Shown here: positions 21,501-34,500 of the stretch, one piece after another
Layout: each line of letters starts with the position of its first letter
Numbering within the stretch: position 1 is the stretch's first letter
Assembly (NCBI GenBank): GCA_004802725.1
Contig: SGPM01000019.1
Span: 62,001-126,000 of the forward strand
Reading direction: 5' to 3'
DNA length: 64,000 nucleotides
DNA from: Antrodiella citrinella
Lineage: Eukaryota > Basidiomycota > Agaricomycetes > Polyporales > Steccherinaceae
Program-made: the position numbers and the translations under genes
The notes under the pieces: generated by a model
The model's input: only the letters and a program-made list of their open reading frames with translations
The model's database searches: none
Told to the model about the DNA's origin: nothing

Positions 21501-21985
21501 ATATTGTTACGCACTTTGTTCTCTGATGCGGGCCATGTCTCGTACAATATTTGCAGCTGGGGGTAATGTGGGTGTAAGAATTTGAGCGGTTTGGGAACGG
21601 AAGTCATAGAAGAAGTTGACGTCCTGATCAATGTCCGAAGGGTCTCCAGTGCAGGTCGGTAGAGATCTGTGTCGGGTTCCTAGGGAGCATGTTTAGATCC
21701 AGCAGGAATGCATTAGATCCAGCAGGAATGCGTTGCACTCGGCCATACCTTCAACCGCTCAATAAGCATCTCGAGCTCATTCTTGAGTTGCAAATCCTCC
21801 TCAGACTAGATAGAATATGAGAGAAGGTCTCGCAGTGTCGCAGCAAGTGTACTCACCAGGTCTTCCCCCGAATCTGCCTCACCATTAGGTTTATTCGCCG
21901 CTTCGGTCTCGTCTTCAGGTTTCTTCTCTTTCTTCTTGGGATCCTCAGATGGCACAGGTATAGCAAACTTCGTAGCTTCAGGCAT
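18533..21985 (-). CDS. RPN1: 26S proteasome regulatory subunit RPN1 (PSMD2)
   Basis: Twelve exons from ATG 21985 to stop 18533. The N-terminus is charged ([17 protein letters not shown]). Landmarks in order: [47 protein letters not shown], then the PC-repeat toroid ([63 protein letters not shown]), a KEKKE-type tract ([20 protein letters not shown]) and [18 protein letters not shown]. It ends [22 protein letters not shown]1 is the base scaffold that binds ubiquitin-like shuttle factors and Ubp6. The intron near 21690-21735 has an internal 20-bp duplication. The gene is complete and divergent from the PTEN gene. Confidence 0.96.
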
Positions 21986-22428
21986 GGCAAGGTTATCAAG
22001 TAGATGAGTTCGCGGTCCAGACAGGTTCAGGATAACACAGAAAGTGAAGTTCGCGCCGCGTACGCTCAGACAGAGAGGTATACGCGTCGCGTGCCTGACG
22101 TAAGCACATTCCGGTCATTTGGAACCCTAACCCAACTTCATTCAAGTTCGTTGTCTCGTCGTAAAATCTGAAGGGTGTCACGGTGTAAATCAAAACACAA
22201 CTTGACTGTGCATCTCGCAACATTGAAACATATTGTTTCCATCGTCTCACTACTCAAGTCAGCTGAATGGCGCAGTCTCGACCTCGAAGACGATATTTGT
22301 TCCGTTGCTGTGCCTTGGCAGGATGACCTCACCGTATGGATACTCGACGCGGGAGGACTCACATCCATCAGTCTCTACCTTTCTCTCTCACAACTCAGCA
22401 AGTTATTCCAGAATCGTAGTGCACGACA
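21986..22428. promoter_or_regulatory. Shared upstream region of RPN1 and PTEN-like gene
   Basis: 443 bp between divergent start codons. I looked for the yeast PACE box (GGTGGCAAA) of proteasome genes and did not see it on either strand. One ACGCGT lies near 22083 in GGTATACGCGTCGCG. Confidence 0.45.
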
Positions 22429-24512
22429 ATGACAGACTTTTTAAGACGTTTGGTTTCTGGCAATAAAGCAAGACTCAGAGACGGAGACTTGGACGTGGAG
22501 CTAGGTACGAGACAGTGTTCAACGGAAGAATGCTTTCTCATTTTATTGTCTCAGATCTAGCATATATTACCAACAATGTGATAGTGATGGGTTATCCTGC
22601 CATCGGAATGGAAGGAATGTATCGCAATCGCCGTGAAGACGCGAAGAAGTTCCTCGAACACCATCATGGGGACAATTACTGGGTCTTCAACTTTTGCCCC
22701 ACGAAGGAGAACTCGTATCCCAACAGCGTGTTTGACGGAAGAGTCAGCAGATACCCATTTCCAGATCATCAGTGAGTATCGTTCACGTCGGCATCTACAT
22801 ATTGAGCTCATGCCTGTAACGACCGTCAGTGCTCCCCCTCTCGCGATCTTGCCCCTTGTGGCGCGCGAGATGCGCACTTGGCTAGATGGATCTCCGGAGA
22901 GAGTCGCAGTTCTTCATTGTAAAGGTACGGGTGACGTGATTTTCTCAATCTACTTCCGCTGACGACTTGCTCAGCCGGTAAGGGGAGATCGGGTACTATG
23001 GCCTGCTCGTACCTGCTGTCATTGGTGGATGCACCGATACCACCGACAAACAACAAAGGCAAAAGCAAGAAGGAACATGCCACGATTCGTGCGGAGGAAT
23101 TCATGGACGCAATGCCTACAGACGACAATACAGAATTCAAGCTTCGTGCAGAGCTTACCGATGAATCTCAGGCCGATCCTGTAAGGGACAATATATCAGC
23201 GAGTAACATGAACGGAGACTCTTCATCACCGGTCTCCTCTCATTCGAGTACGATCTCTGGAAACAACGCCACCAAGAACAGCTTATCTCATGTCCTAGAC
23301 TTGCATACCCAGGGACGAATGCGACGGCCCACATTGTTGGAGGAGAAGGCCAAACAGAAACAGGGTGTCAGCATTCCTAGCCAACGTCGCTGGTTGTACT
23401 ATTGGTCGCTCCTCCTTGCACACCAAGGTCCTCCAGGCTTTTGGTCGATCGACGCTCTAGTCGAGAAACCATCACCGAAGGTCCGCCTCAAACATATCAA
23501 CGTGCGCATGAGAGAGCTGTCGAACCTCAAATCGGGGCTCGTGCGTATCGTCAATGCCGTTGTGGACCGTACAAATCTTGCAAAGGCGACACATCTGCGA
23601 GCGTCGACGGTGCATAACGCTCACTCGCACGTCTGGATATCACTGGCTCGGTATGACGATGATCTTGTCGAAGAGTTGGAAATGTGGGAGAAGCAAACGC
23701 GAAGTGAAGATGGTCTCGGGATACGGAAACCAGGTCATGACTTCTTAGCAGGTAAAGATGTAAGCAATATTTTCGGCGACGACAAGTGGGACAAGAAGAA
23801 GATGGTGAGGAGTTTTGCCAGGATGGGGACGCATGATGAAGACTCGGTGACTCGGGAAGAAACAGAGGTACGTGAGTGATTCCGGTGCGCCTGGACGGTG
23901 TCTCATCAGTATCCGTAGGAAGGAAAGATTTCCACGCACTTCCTGCGTCCTCTCACAGGAGAGAATTGGGAACTCTTGAGAAGCGACATCGAAACGACCG
24001 ACGACAAGTTGCCAGTGAAGGACGGTCTTCTGTCGGAGGAAGCGTCATTGTATGATGCTACACGCAAGCTGTCTAGTGACAGTGGCGTCATACTAGATGC
24101 TGATCGTGAATTGCGTGCCAAACTGTACATGGGGCAGGTACGAACACTCATTCGCATTCTACTACGGACTGTGAGCTGATTGATGTGACAGGTATTCATG
24201 GGATGGTTCTGGTTCATACCAACGTTTCATATGTCACACCCGCGTCAGGATGGGCAGCAGGCGGCAACACTCAAACTCACCAGACGCGAGGTCGACTTTG
24301 CTGTTGGGATCGGATCACACATAGTCGACCTAGAAGTCGGTTTAGAGTGGTGGGCCGAGTCAGCTGATGTGATATCTCCGCCCGAGAGGCAAGGCAGTCG
24401 AGAGTCCGTGGAAGGGAAGGGAGAGCCTGCGGGCGTTGCTGCAACAGTGGAGGCTTTGGCCGCGGGGAATATTGGACAGGCCATTGATGCAAAACAAGGT
24501 GCAGAGGATTAA
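22429..24512 (+). CDS. PTEN-like phosphoinositide 3-phosphatase (TEP1/PTEN family)
   Basis: Six exons (22429..22504, 22555..22771, 22830..22924, 22975..23867, 23919..24137, 24192..24512) encode about 606 residues. The start MTDFLRRLVSGNKARLRDGD and NNVIVMGYPA are typical of PTEN. The phosphatase loop is HCKAGKGRSG with catalytic Cys128 and Arg134; its two lysines are the PTEN pattern that favours PIP3. An exon joint lies inside this loop. A long insertion of about 130 residues, Ser/Asn-rich and basic, follows the phosphatase core. The C2 domain follows (VRLKHINVRM, ELRAKLYMGQVFMGWFWFIP, LKLTRREVDFAVGIGSHIVD). It likely opposes PI3K signalling at membranes. Complete, no damage seen. Confidence 0.93.
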
Positions 24513-25134
24513 GTATATGGTAATGTATGTCGGCCGTCTTCTGTCACTGGTCTGTAGACTGATTTATGGTGTCATGAAGGTGTGTGCACGGTTTGGAGAA
24601 TGCCACTACTGGAATTTGTATGTAGAGTCGAAGATCATACATACATCATACACTCGTGATGCATCAAGACCCTCTGACATGAAGTCCTGGCTTTCTGTTG
24701 GGCATTACAGTGGCAGATGGGGTTTGGTCCCACGTTTCTCGCTGCTTCGGGTCGCCATGGGAAAGGTGACCTCTTCTGAGTATCTTCCTCTTTCCTACTT
24801 GGAAGAGTTCAGCGAGTGTGGACTCCTTCCTGAATTTCCACATGTCTGGTGAGCACTGGTAACTCCCCACGATCTTGCGTCAACTGGGGCATCAACCAAT
24901 GATGATGCAAGGTCTTATCAACTGTTGCAGAGATCAAAGACAAAAAGGGTTTAGACGGTGCTTTTCAAGTACTTTCGTTGGCGAACCGGCGGCAACTCTA
25001 CAAGGTAATGACCTCTTTTCCGTACTCCGGATCGGTCTTGCTTTATGAAGGGGATACCGATACCGTACCCGACAATCCTCGAGGTGATGGCGGATTTGAA
25101 AGTTTGGGAGGTGGAAAATGACTTAGCAGGAACA
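24513..25134. other. Intergenic region upstream of receptor-like gene
   Basis: About 620 bp. The frame used by the next gene stays open upstream to about 25045, so an earlier start is possible. No other coding signal is recognised. Confidence 0.4.
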
Positions 25135-27140
25135 ATGTCACAATGGACCGTCGATCGGCCTTTGACCAGCCGTTGTGACCCGCCTCTCGCTTTGCTTCCT
25201 TCCACCACCGTCAATTTTCAGTGCTGTAAGACCTCTCGTTTTCCTGGTCTTCCGTGTAGACACTGACTGCTTTTGCTGCAGAGGTGCCACTGCTGGATGC
25301 GTTGTTGCTGTAGCGGCGATCGTTCCATGCATCCAAGGTGGTCATGCTAAGCGTCGGTCTCAAGATTACTTGGTTCTCATTGTCGCTGTCCGGTATATAT
25401 GTCTACATCTTCGGTGCCATGATTAGGGTCTAACACGTCTTCTTAGGTCTTATCAGCAGCTGGATTGTCGTCCCTGCCTTCGCTCGTGCCACGGAGAGGT
25501 TGTGGATGTCACTGCTATATTGTGCAGCTAATACGGTATTGCAAGGGATCTTTTGCATTGGTACGTAGAACTTCTGCACAAAACAAGAGTACAACTGACA
25601 AGTCTACGTTCAGGTCTAATATGGCAGATGGATCCTAACCGGATGCCACTCGCATTTTGCGGAGGTAAGTGGCCACTCGTTTGGTATACGTGCTACGGGC
25701 TAAAAGCGTTGCCATAGCCCAAGCCATTTTGATTCACGCCTCTTGGGCATGCATCGTAAGCATAAGCACGGCCATCACGGTATCCACGGCCAGTCGTGTC
25801 TTCACTAAGTCCGCACCGTTATGCTGGCTGTATGTTGTTTGAAATTGTTTGACGTTACTACGCTGATTTCTCACCTCTCGTAGCGCCTCTGATACCCTTT
25901 TCAGTCGACTTGCTCTGGTCGCTGGGCTGCCTTGCATCGTGCTGATTGCTCAGGTCGTGGCAGTATCCAAGGTCAGCACCTTGGCCACAGATGCCATGTC
26001 GTGCGACGCAGCGTATCTACCATGGTGAGGCTTCTGCGATAGCACATTTCCGCTTGGTTTCTGAGCTGACTTGTGCTTCTGTGAAGGGTGCGCACGCTTG
26101 GCTATGCAGGTGTGACTCTTGTGCTAGTGGTTCCATCATTCATACTCTCCTTTGCTACTGCGATACAAGTCATTCGTTCACGAAACGCTCGCCCCTCTAA
26201 GGAAACCCCTTCCCCTCCCTTTCACAACGACGGTCTGACTCTTCCACCTTCACGTCGACACACAAAGCGACGGACGTATCGGACAAATGGAAGTCCACGA
26301 CGCCCCGCTGAACCCGTTCTCTCGGCGCCTTCCAGTATTGAGCCTCTGTTTTCCTCGACTAGAACCACCTACGCCATTCCTTCACCTCCTGATTCGTCCT
26401 CGCCAGTTGGGTCTCCAGGTCGAGCAAGAGTGATAACGGGGCGCACCAGATATCATTTGCCATTCGATTGGATAGAAACACGGTATTCTCCAGATTTTTC
26501 CCTCGAGACGTACTCCAAGGAGCATCGTCTTACACCTGATGGTTCTCCGTCTCCAATCCTTTTCGCTCCGCCATCTGAGACGAGAGTGTCAAGCCGCGTG
26601 ACATCTCCTGTCCTCACCGAAGATACGGAGAAAGATTCCATACACTTGAACGTACATACTGGGTTCTCTGCCGATGGGCAGTTCAGTGTTGACGATACGA
26701 TTAGTGGATCGTTACACTGGGCAAGACTGTCTGAAGATTCGTCCGGAAGGAAGTCTGAGCTCGCTTTTGCCAGCTATAGCCAAGATGATTTGGAGTATGG
26801 AGCAATCGGAATAACGCACGCTGACAGGAGCAGTCCTTTCAAGTGTAAGTTCACTTCCACTCTGCCAGCCATAAGCTCGCTGACGTTGTTCGTGACATTA
26901 GCTACACGTCCACCCACGCCATATCCCTCAGACCGTGTCTTCGTGTGGCCAGCACTTGCGTTCCAGATCCTGTCAACATGCACCCAGATACTTGCCGTCA
27001 TCTCTCCTCTCATAGACGTGGCGTCGCGGTCGTCCTCTCCTGCACCTCTCGGCACTCAGTACATTGCGTTACTACTGGCCGCTTGGGGACCATGTATGGT
27101 GTTCGGTCTATGTTCTGCATTTCAGAGGCTACCGCAATGA
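25135..27140 (+). CDS. Seven-helix receptor-like membrane protein
   Basis: Proposed exons 25135..25225, 25284..25337, 25447..25560, 25614..25664, 25718..25829, 25884..26024, 26087..26844, 26902..27140 give about 519 residues. Seven hydrophobic helices can be read: CVVAVAAIVPCI; LYCAANTVLQGIFCIGLIW; ILIHASWACIVSISTAITV; LALVAGLPCIVLIAQVVAV; TLGYAGVTLVLVVPSFILSF; VWPALAFQILSTCTQILAVI; YIALLLAAWGPCMVFGLCSA. A loop of about 250 residues, Ser/Pro/Thr-rich, separates helices 5 and 6, on the same side as loop 3 of a GPCR. Receptor-like topology is inference; ligand and G-protein coupling are unknown. The exon 2/3 region is ambiguous (weak gtggtc donor), and starts at 25045 or 25087 are possible. Confidence 0.68.
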
Positions 27141-27513
27141 TGTATGTTAGCTTCGTTGGAGGTTGTACTTGTACAGTATACTTGTCGCTCTTCATTCGCT
27201 CCTTCTACACTACTTGCTCCCGAGTATTTTGATAACCCACTTCCTTCACAATTTCGCACAAGCGGTAGACATCTCACGATCCGCAGGGATCCGTGAATAT
27301 TCCCATCTTTCGAGTCCTTGGTTCCATGGAAATGAGTGTATTATATCTGTTGTAGCAGCTACTGAATTACTGCAATTTCTTGGAAACTTCTTAACACATT
27401 CTAGTAGGTATACTGCTGCGGTGAATACGAGTGACAAGGACCGGGGTTGAACCTCATGTCAGAAAAGCTTGAAGAGAAATCAAGATCCGCGACGAGAGAC
27501 GAAAGTCTAAGGG
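27141..27513. other. Convergent 3' intergenic region
   Basis: 373 bp between the 3' ends of the receptor-like gene and the CBS-domain gene. Nothing recognised. Confidence 0.4.
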
Positions 27514-28242
27514 TTAAAGGGTCAACAGGAACTGTTTACAACGAAGACCGACACTGCGAACCTTCAAGTCTGCTGGAGTTGCGACTGCCAACACGAATTT
27601 CCGGCCATAGTCCGTCACTTTACAAGATATCAGCACATGTCTTACGTGAGGTCCACAAGCCTTGCTGCAGTACCTAGGGCGAATATATTGTCTTGCAGGA
27701 ACAGCTCCAGCTCAGATAATGGTGTCGCGGGTGTTATAAGAGTGTATGGTTCGGTTGGTGAACGCTTGAACTTAGTCATGTACTGGATGACTTTGTCGTG
27801 CTGCTCAAGATGGTAAGCAACGCTGCGATTCGATTGCAATCCAACCACGTACTGGATTCGCCTCCCCTGCCTCCCATTTTACTTTCAGCTGTGCAACATC
27901 CAGATAGCCCAACGGTCGACGATTTCGGTCCAATACACTGCGACAAAATGCACGAACACTCAGTCATCGCAAAAGATATAGACAGCTGATCGTTACTCAC
28001 GGAATATGGGAAAAATCTCGCTCATACGCTAGCTCGATCGCTCGAGAGATTGCTTCGCTAGTAGGTAGCGCAAACGCGGGAGGTAGTTGCATGTCCTAAG
28101 TGTAGAATACGATATCTTGCGTATTAGATGACGGGTTCAATGTCATTCGCAGACGGGTAATACAACATGCATTAACCTCGACGACTGCGCCACGAAATTT
28201 GTCCTCGGGCGGAGGATTTAACACTAATGTTGTTGAAGCCAT
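27514..28242 (-). CDS. CBS-domain protein
   Basis: Five exons (28242..28177, 28095..28001, 27937..27853, 27800..27674, 27617..27514) encode about 158 residues. The chain reads FALPTSEAISRAIELAYERD, SHIPVLDRNRRPLGYLDVAQ, then IQYMTKFKRS, TLITPATPLSELELFLQDN and VTDYGRKFVLAVATPADLK, the strand-helix pattern of a tandem CBS pair. CBS pairs bind adenine nucleotides and regulate partner proteins; no catalytic domain is attached here. The last exon is a separate short frame, found because it restores the second CBS motif ('VTDYGRKFVLAVATP'). The frame read straight through would stop after ALGTAARLVDLT. The final 15 residues are less certain. Confidence 0.82.
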
Positions 28243-28594
28243 GATCGATATTTTCAGAAACGATGATGAGGTGCTGCGCGTCGAATTGCAGTATTCGTGG
28301 TAAGGTTTTCTTTGTGATGTTGTAGGAAGACACAGGAAGTACGATACTTGGGGTACGGACAGGAAGCAAAGTCGTACCAGGGCGCAATAAGACACAGCCA
28401 CGCGAAATAGAAATGTTTAAGATTTTGGCGCCCATTTCTTCCAGGTTCGCGGATCGACTCTAAACGACCTTCGCGACGACTTGTCACGACATTTCCTTTC
28501 TTTTCTCTCGCTGCGGTTCTGCAAGACGTATTATCTACCCATCAAGAGGTGGCTTTTTCGTCACTAGTTACGAGGCAGGCGGAAGAGGAGCAGG
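28243..28594. promoter_or_regulatory. Shared upstream region of CBS-domain gene and Furry-type gene
   Basis: 352 bp between divergent start codons. A pyrimidine-rich run (TTTCCTTTCTTTTCTCTCGC near 28490-28510) lies upstream of the plus-strand gene. No TATA box stands out. Confidence 0.45.
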
Positions 28595-31500
28595 ATGGGA
28601 TCCGAGGGTGTACAGATCAGCATTCCCGGTAAGTAAGAGGTTAAGTGACATCTTATTGCATCTTAAGCGTAATGTGCAGACTTCGATGATGACGGTGATG
28701 ACTTCAATGCAAAGCCGGTCTTTGGTCGTTCTGGCGGAGCCAGTCTTTGGGGAGATGTCACGAGCAGTGGGCTTGATTCTCCCGGTATCCTAACACCTAT
28801 GGGTCAGGAACGCAACGAAAGGAGCTACTTCCATTCGAGAGGCGATTCTGCGACCTCAGAAGACTCGTCGCACTCTGTGCAATTATCTGCTCGCAAGCTC
28901 AAGACTCCGTTTGTCCATTCCGCCCAGTCCTCGGTTGCTACCACGAGCGGCTCTCCGTTTGGCAAGAAGAGCTCGTTTGCATCACTACGGAACGCGTTCA
29001 AGAGCTCAAAGTCCAGCGAACCCGCCCCCCCTGTGCCTGCTCTTGATCAGCAGGCTTACCCTGCCCTCAAAAATCCATTCAATAGGTCTACTTCGTCGCT
29101 AGCTCACGTCGTCGGAACCCCCAAACCGACTTCCTATATGAGCCCATCGAGTGCTCGGCCTTCGACTCCTGCCTCCGGTGAATCACGAATTCGTGGAACG
29201 CCCAAGAACAAAGGTCACTCATCTTCCCGCTCTCAACATTCGGCATCTGGATCTATATTTCACTTCTCGGACGGAGGCAGCGATCACGGCTTTTCATTTT
29301 CTTCACCATCGTCACCCCCTCCAGTTCCCCCGGTGCCAAACGTATTCGGCCACGCGATGACCGGTAGTGAACCGCTTTCACCCCCCGATTTTGAAGAGAA
29401 GAACACGCCCGAGGCACATACACCATCTGATTTTGCTCTACATGCTATCTTTATTCGGTTTGCGACTGCTGCCGATTCTCTCATCCATAAATATATCTCG
29501 CAGCCCGTGGTACGACCTTCACATGAGATGATAGTCATGACAACTGATCAGCTTCTCCGTAGGATCGTGACCCACTTCTAGAGACGTTCATGGGGCCTGG
29601 GGTAGATGCCAATTTCGATGGCATTCTGCGCTCATTTGAGAAAATTGCGCAGAAACATGCGCAGAAAGTTGTTGAGAGTATCAGGCGATGGCCAAAGGCG
29701 CAAATCCACGGAAACACCTCATCACGTACTCCGTTTGCTAAGCCCTCCAGAAATTTTGACTCTTCAAGCCTTCTCACTGAGCGGAAGACTTTGGCATCTG
29801 TCTACATCATGTGCCGAGCTCTCATCGCTGCCACGCAATCCATGACCAAAGACTCTTTATCGGATGCTGTAGGCAACAGCCTAGAGGAATTCACTTTTGA
29901 GCAATTCCGCAGGCCGGATATCAAGATGCTTACGCACTCGGTCAATCATCGCGCCATTGCTGATTTGTACGCAGCACTACTAGGCAATCTGGCTAATGTC
30001 CGGTACGTTTACACGTGATCTATTCGTTTTCCTTGAAGCTGACGACGAAGTCCAAGGTTTGAGTCCGTTACAGATCGGTTTATTTCTGAGCTTGGCCCTA
30101 TCGCTGCAGGGCAGGTACCCAAAGATTCTGATTTTAAGTATGAGAATCTGGTGAAAGGATTGAAACACTTACAGATCAAGGTGCGACTGAGATTTTGCGG
30201 ACTGTTTGTATGTTGCTAATAGCATTCAGGTGTGGCCCACTGAAAGCTTCGAGGAGGGGGCTGAATTTCTGGAATCTCTGTCAAAATCGTTTGAGAACGC
30301 TCATGGTCTCCGCCTGAAGAACATCTTCGCTGAAGCACTCGTACAAATTTTGCATCCTATTGCCCAGGTGAGTCTGCAATCATTCGTGCAATTTCAAATC
30401 TCACCACCATGGATATCAGACTGCTCAAGTTGAAGTCAATCATCCAGAATGGGCGAAAGCTATCGAGATAATTTACCCCAAAGCGAGGGATATGATGAGC
30501 AAGCCGCGCTATTGGCAGGTTGCATATCCGCTGGTCATAAGCAGTATTTGTGTTGCACCTCGTGAATATTTCCTACGCCACTGGCAACTTTGTTTTGAAG
30601 TGGGGATCAGCAGAATGAAGGTTTGAGAGCACTTCGATTGCAAGTCTATATTGCATGCTCACTTTCGTGCAGGAGAAACCTTTTAGGATGACAGTACTCA
30701 ACGGTGCTATCCGCCTGCTCTGGACCTACCTCTATCGCTGCAATGAGCCAGCCACCACGGTGACCGCAAAACTAGAAACCTTGATGAAGTCGTTCTTCCC
30801 TCCCAATCGTCTAATTGTTGTACCACACGACGATCGCCTAGAACCCTTCGTTTATATGGTGCATTTCATCTTGTCACGGCATCATGATTACGGCAGTGAG
30901 CTCTGCTTAGAGCTCATGCAGGAGCGGGCTCTCAACGCATTGTCGTCGAGCACAGTCCACCAGCTTGGCCCCGAAAAGTTCTCCATCGCAGTGCAGGCCG
31001 TTCTGCTATCGATCCACTTATCGGAGACGGAAGAAAGTGCACCTTCTTGGCCATCCGGGGTAGATTTCTCTCAAGCACCATCATCAGCAGACTATCCCAT
31101 GTCCGCCGATATACTCCAGTCGCCGTTAACGCGTCAAAGCCTGAGTGATCTTCTAGAGCGCTGTAGCAAGTGTGTTTGCGCTGTTGCTACAACATGTTAC
31201 CAATCGGTGGGGAGTATGACCATCTTCGACGATCAGTGGTCATCGCACCAGCTCAGTCCCACATATGAGGAGGCTCATAACTATGTTATCCGGCAGCATC
31301 CAGAGGGTACATTCGCATATCCGCAACATCTTGCTCCTCATGTCACCGTCTTGCAAACTTGCTTCCAAGCTTGGCCTCGGTGCCTTCATCCAAGTATCTC
31401 TGTCGAGACCGTGCTTGACATGCTAATTCGCGGCATGGTGCACATTGAACCTTCAGTCAATGAGGCGGCTTCTCAGGCCCTTATACGGTTCATGGCTTCT

Positions 31501-34500
31501 CCAACCCACGGTCCTACTGTTCTTTCGAGGTTCTACAATTTCCTTTGCGATCCGCAACGGATATCCGGCGATGGTTCGAGTCTACGATTAGCAATCGAGT
31601 GCGCACGATTGGTGAACCTGTGGACAGTCCTCTTGGACCGATGGGTGGACAGTAACCTCCAGATTCCACGTCAGGAAGTAACCCCACAGGATCGAATGGC
31701 CATCGCGACAAGGTTCGAGGAAGCGGAAGTTGTAGCGCTGTTCCTGTTGTCCCATGCCAGTCGGACCATCCAACGATGTGGTGTCAAAGCCATCCGAAAA
31801 CTGGGCATCCTCATTGCTTATGTATTCCCCGAGACAACGTCTCCCACACTCGAAACGCCGCCTCCGACATTCCGAATCACAGAAGCTCTTCTAGGAGAGA
31901 TCCCTCCAGATGAATATCTCAACGGGTCGGAAGATGTGTTAGATCCCGACGAAGTCGTACGTCTCAGTCACTGGCGCACAGCCGGAAAACCCGACACGAT
32001 TCTGCTCATTGCGGAAAGCGACGATCCCGCCGATCGAAGCCTGTGGAAGCACACCTTCTCTTCATTCATGCAGGTATGCATTGAGCAAAATTCGGCGACA
32101 CTGGCCTTATATCGTGACATGCTCAAAGCTGCTGTCACTCGCTATCATCCTTACATCTTACACGTTTCCGGGGTTAAACCCTCCTCTTCCATCTCCGGGA
32201 AACAAGGATCCGCAGGGGACAAAACCACCGAGAGTCGTATCGCTGCTCATCAGTGGTTCATTTGGCTTCATATCATGTGTGCGACCGCTCAGGTTCCCGA
32301 GACCCGACCAGGACTAGGACAGTCCTCCCGGGATCACAGCCGTGCTCGATCCGAGGCTGTCAACGTAGAACGCGCGGATTTTTCTTCCTCGCGAGATCTG
32401 TTCAAGTACCTCAGCCAATACTTGGACTCAGATCACAGCGGAATACGTGATGCCGCAGTATTGTGCATCAGCTCGCTTCCTGCCTATGGCTATTCCCACC
32501 TACTGGATGACCTCAGTGTTCTCGCCGCGCGACAAATTTTCGATGATCCTCGCGTCAAGTCTGCATCCATGTCGACCCCAATGCTAGGCCGAGCACGTAG
32601 GCAGGAACGTTTCCAAACGGCCGTCGCTCGCATCTACTACTTGACTGCCCACCTTATCCAAGAGCAACGGTCATCCGGCAGGCAGATGGCTTTGACCCAC
32701 GTCCTGAAATACGTGCGGAATATGCAGTCGACACTCGGCGCCCCCGAAACTCGAGATGCCTTCTCAATGCAAAGACTGCGACGGTATTTCTGCGGCACTG
32801 TGGAACGTCTGTTTGATGGGCTGGCTACACTGAACGATTCCGATCGCTTCATCCCAGCTGGTATGCATCTCGCATTGTACCGGATGTGCGAAGAGTGGTG
32901 TCAGCTTGGTAAGCAAGCGGATCACGTCAAGAGACGGTTGGTAGTAATGCAAACAGCTGCTGCCAAGTCGTACCAAGATCCTGCAGGCCAGGCTGAGCTG
33001 ATACAAAGATTCCAAACAGAGACTAGAGCACTTTCACATGCTGCTGTCGGTGCTATGGCATCCCTTGTCGTGCGTCTGTTATCTTTATATCCATAACCTA
33101 CCATATTGACACCTCTCACAGCAGAAGGCATTCTTTCCGCCAGAGGTCACCGCTTCGCCAGTTGATAAGTCTGCATCTGATGCAAAGCCCCTTGAGGCTT
33201 CCGCCGTACTTGACAGGATCATGGCCATCCTTGCGTCCTTCCACGAGAACGTCCAGTCCTGCGGAAAGTAGGTCGTCAATATGTATCAGGCAAATCACGC
33301 ATAACTCATTCGTTTCTGCAGGAAAGCGCTAAGGTCACTGTTGTTGCATACGCCGTATAGCTCAACTTTCGCAGACGAAGTCCTCCGGCGGACCTTGGTG
33401 ACCACGAAAGACCTGGCCACCAGTAACTTCAGATTTTTCGAAAGCGTGGCCGACGTAGTCTGCAACGCTCAGCACGGCTTCAAGTTCGGTCAAGTGGTGT
33501 GTCTTGGGTTGTCCAACCTGTGCCACCCTCTCGTCGAAGTCCGTCGCAAAGCTTTCGCTATGCTAGACATAATTCATGAGCAGGACGATGGCATCATATC
33601 TCTGGATCAGTACGAGGCCGCTGTGGACAGCTCAGCACCTAGCACCTACCTTCATGCTCATCGCTTGATTTCGGATGTCCTGTCTGGCGAGCACCCTGAG
33701 CAAGCGTTGAATGTACTCGCTCATTTCGCCGAGTGGATCCCGCGTGGCTTTGACATTCGATCCGAGAGAGCATCGTTTACCCTCATCATGCTCCAAAGCT
33801 TGGAATTCTGGGTTCCTCATATCAATCTCATGGTCGACGATCGATCCGGACTCTCCTCAGCAGGACGTTCCTCCATATACCATCTAGTCGCACTCACTCT
33901 CCGCTACGCCGAAAGCCATGCCGAACAGATATCGGTCCTTTGGTCGCGAATCGTCGACGCTCCGTACCAGTCCAATGGACATGCCGTCGTCCGCTTTTTG
34001 CTGGAGCAATCCCATAAAGTCGGAAGCACTATTTTCATCAGCTGCGCAGCGAAGATAGTAGCATGTCTCTCTCATAGTGTCGTCGGCAAGCAGCTATTCG
34101 AGGAGCTATGCAGCGTCGTTGAACCTGCCAGAATGCTTCCCAGCATCGAGCACAAGCTTATCTTTCCTGACGCCGAAGACATGGAGATGTGGTCCGACCT
34201 CGACGTGCTGTTCTCAGAGCAGCCACGACTATCTCTGGGAGTCGCGCAGTTCTCCCTCTTGTTCTTATCCGATGCTGTCATGGACCGCTGCTGGCAATAT
34301 CAGGCACAGATGCCGGTCCTGCTTCACGCGATTTTCATGCACTTGGATCACAAACAGTCGTACATCAAGGAGCGTGCACGACACATGCTCTTCCAATTCC
34401 TACGCGCTTGTGTGTCTGGCTACGATGAGCTTATGGACAGGTCGATGTATGCTAGCCGAGCAGACTTGAAAGCTGCGATATCAGGACTCGAGCGCGACAT

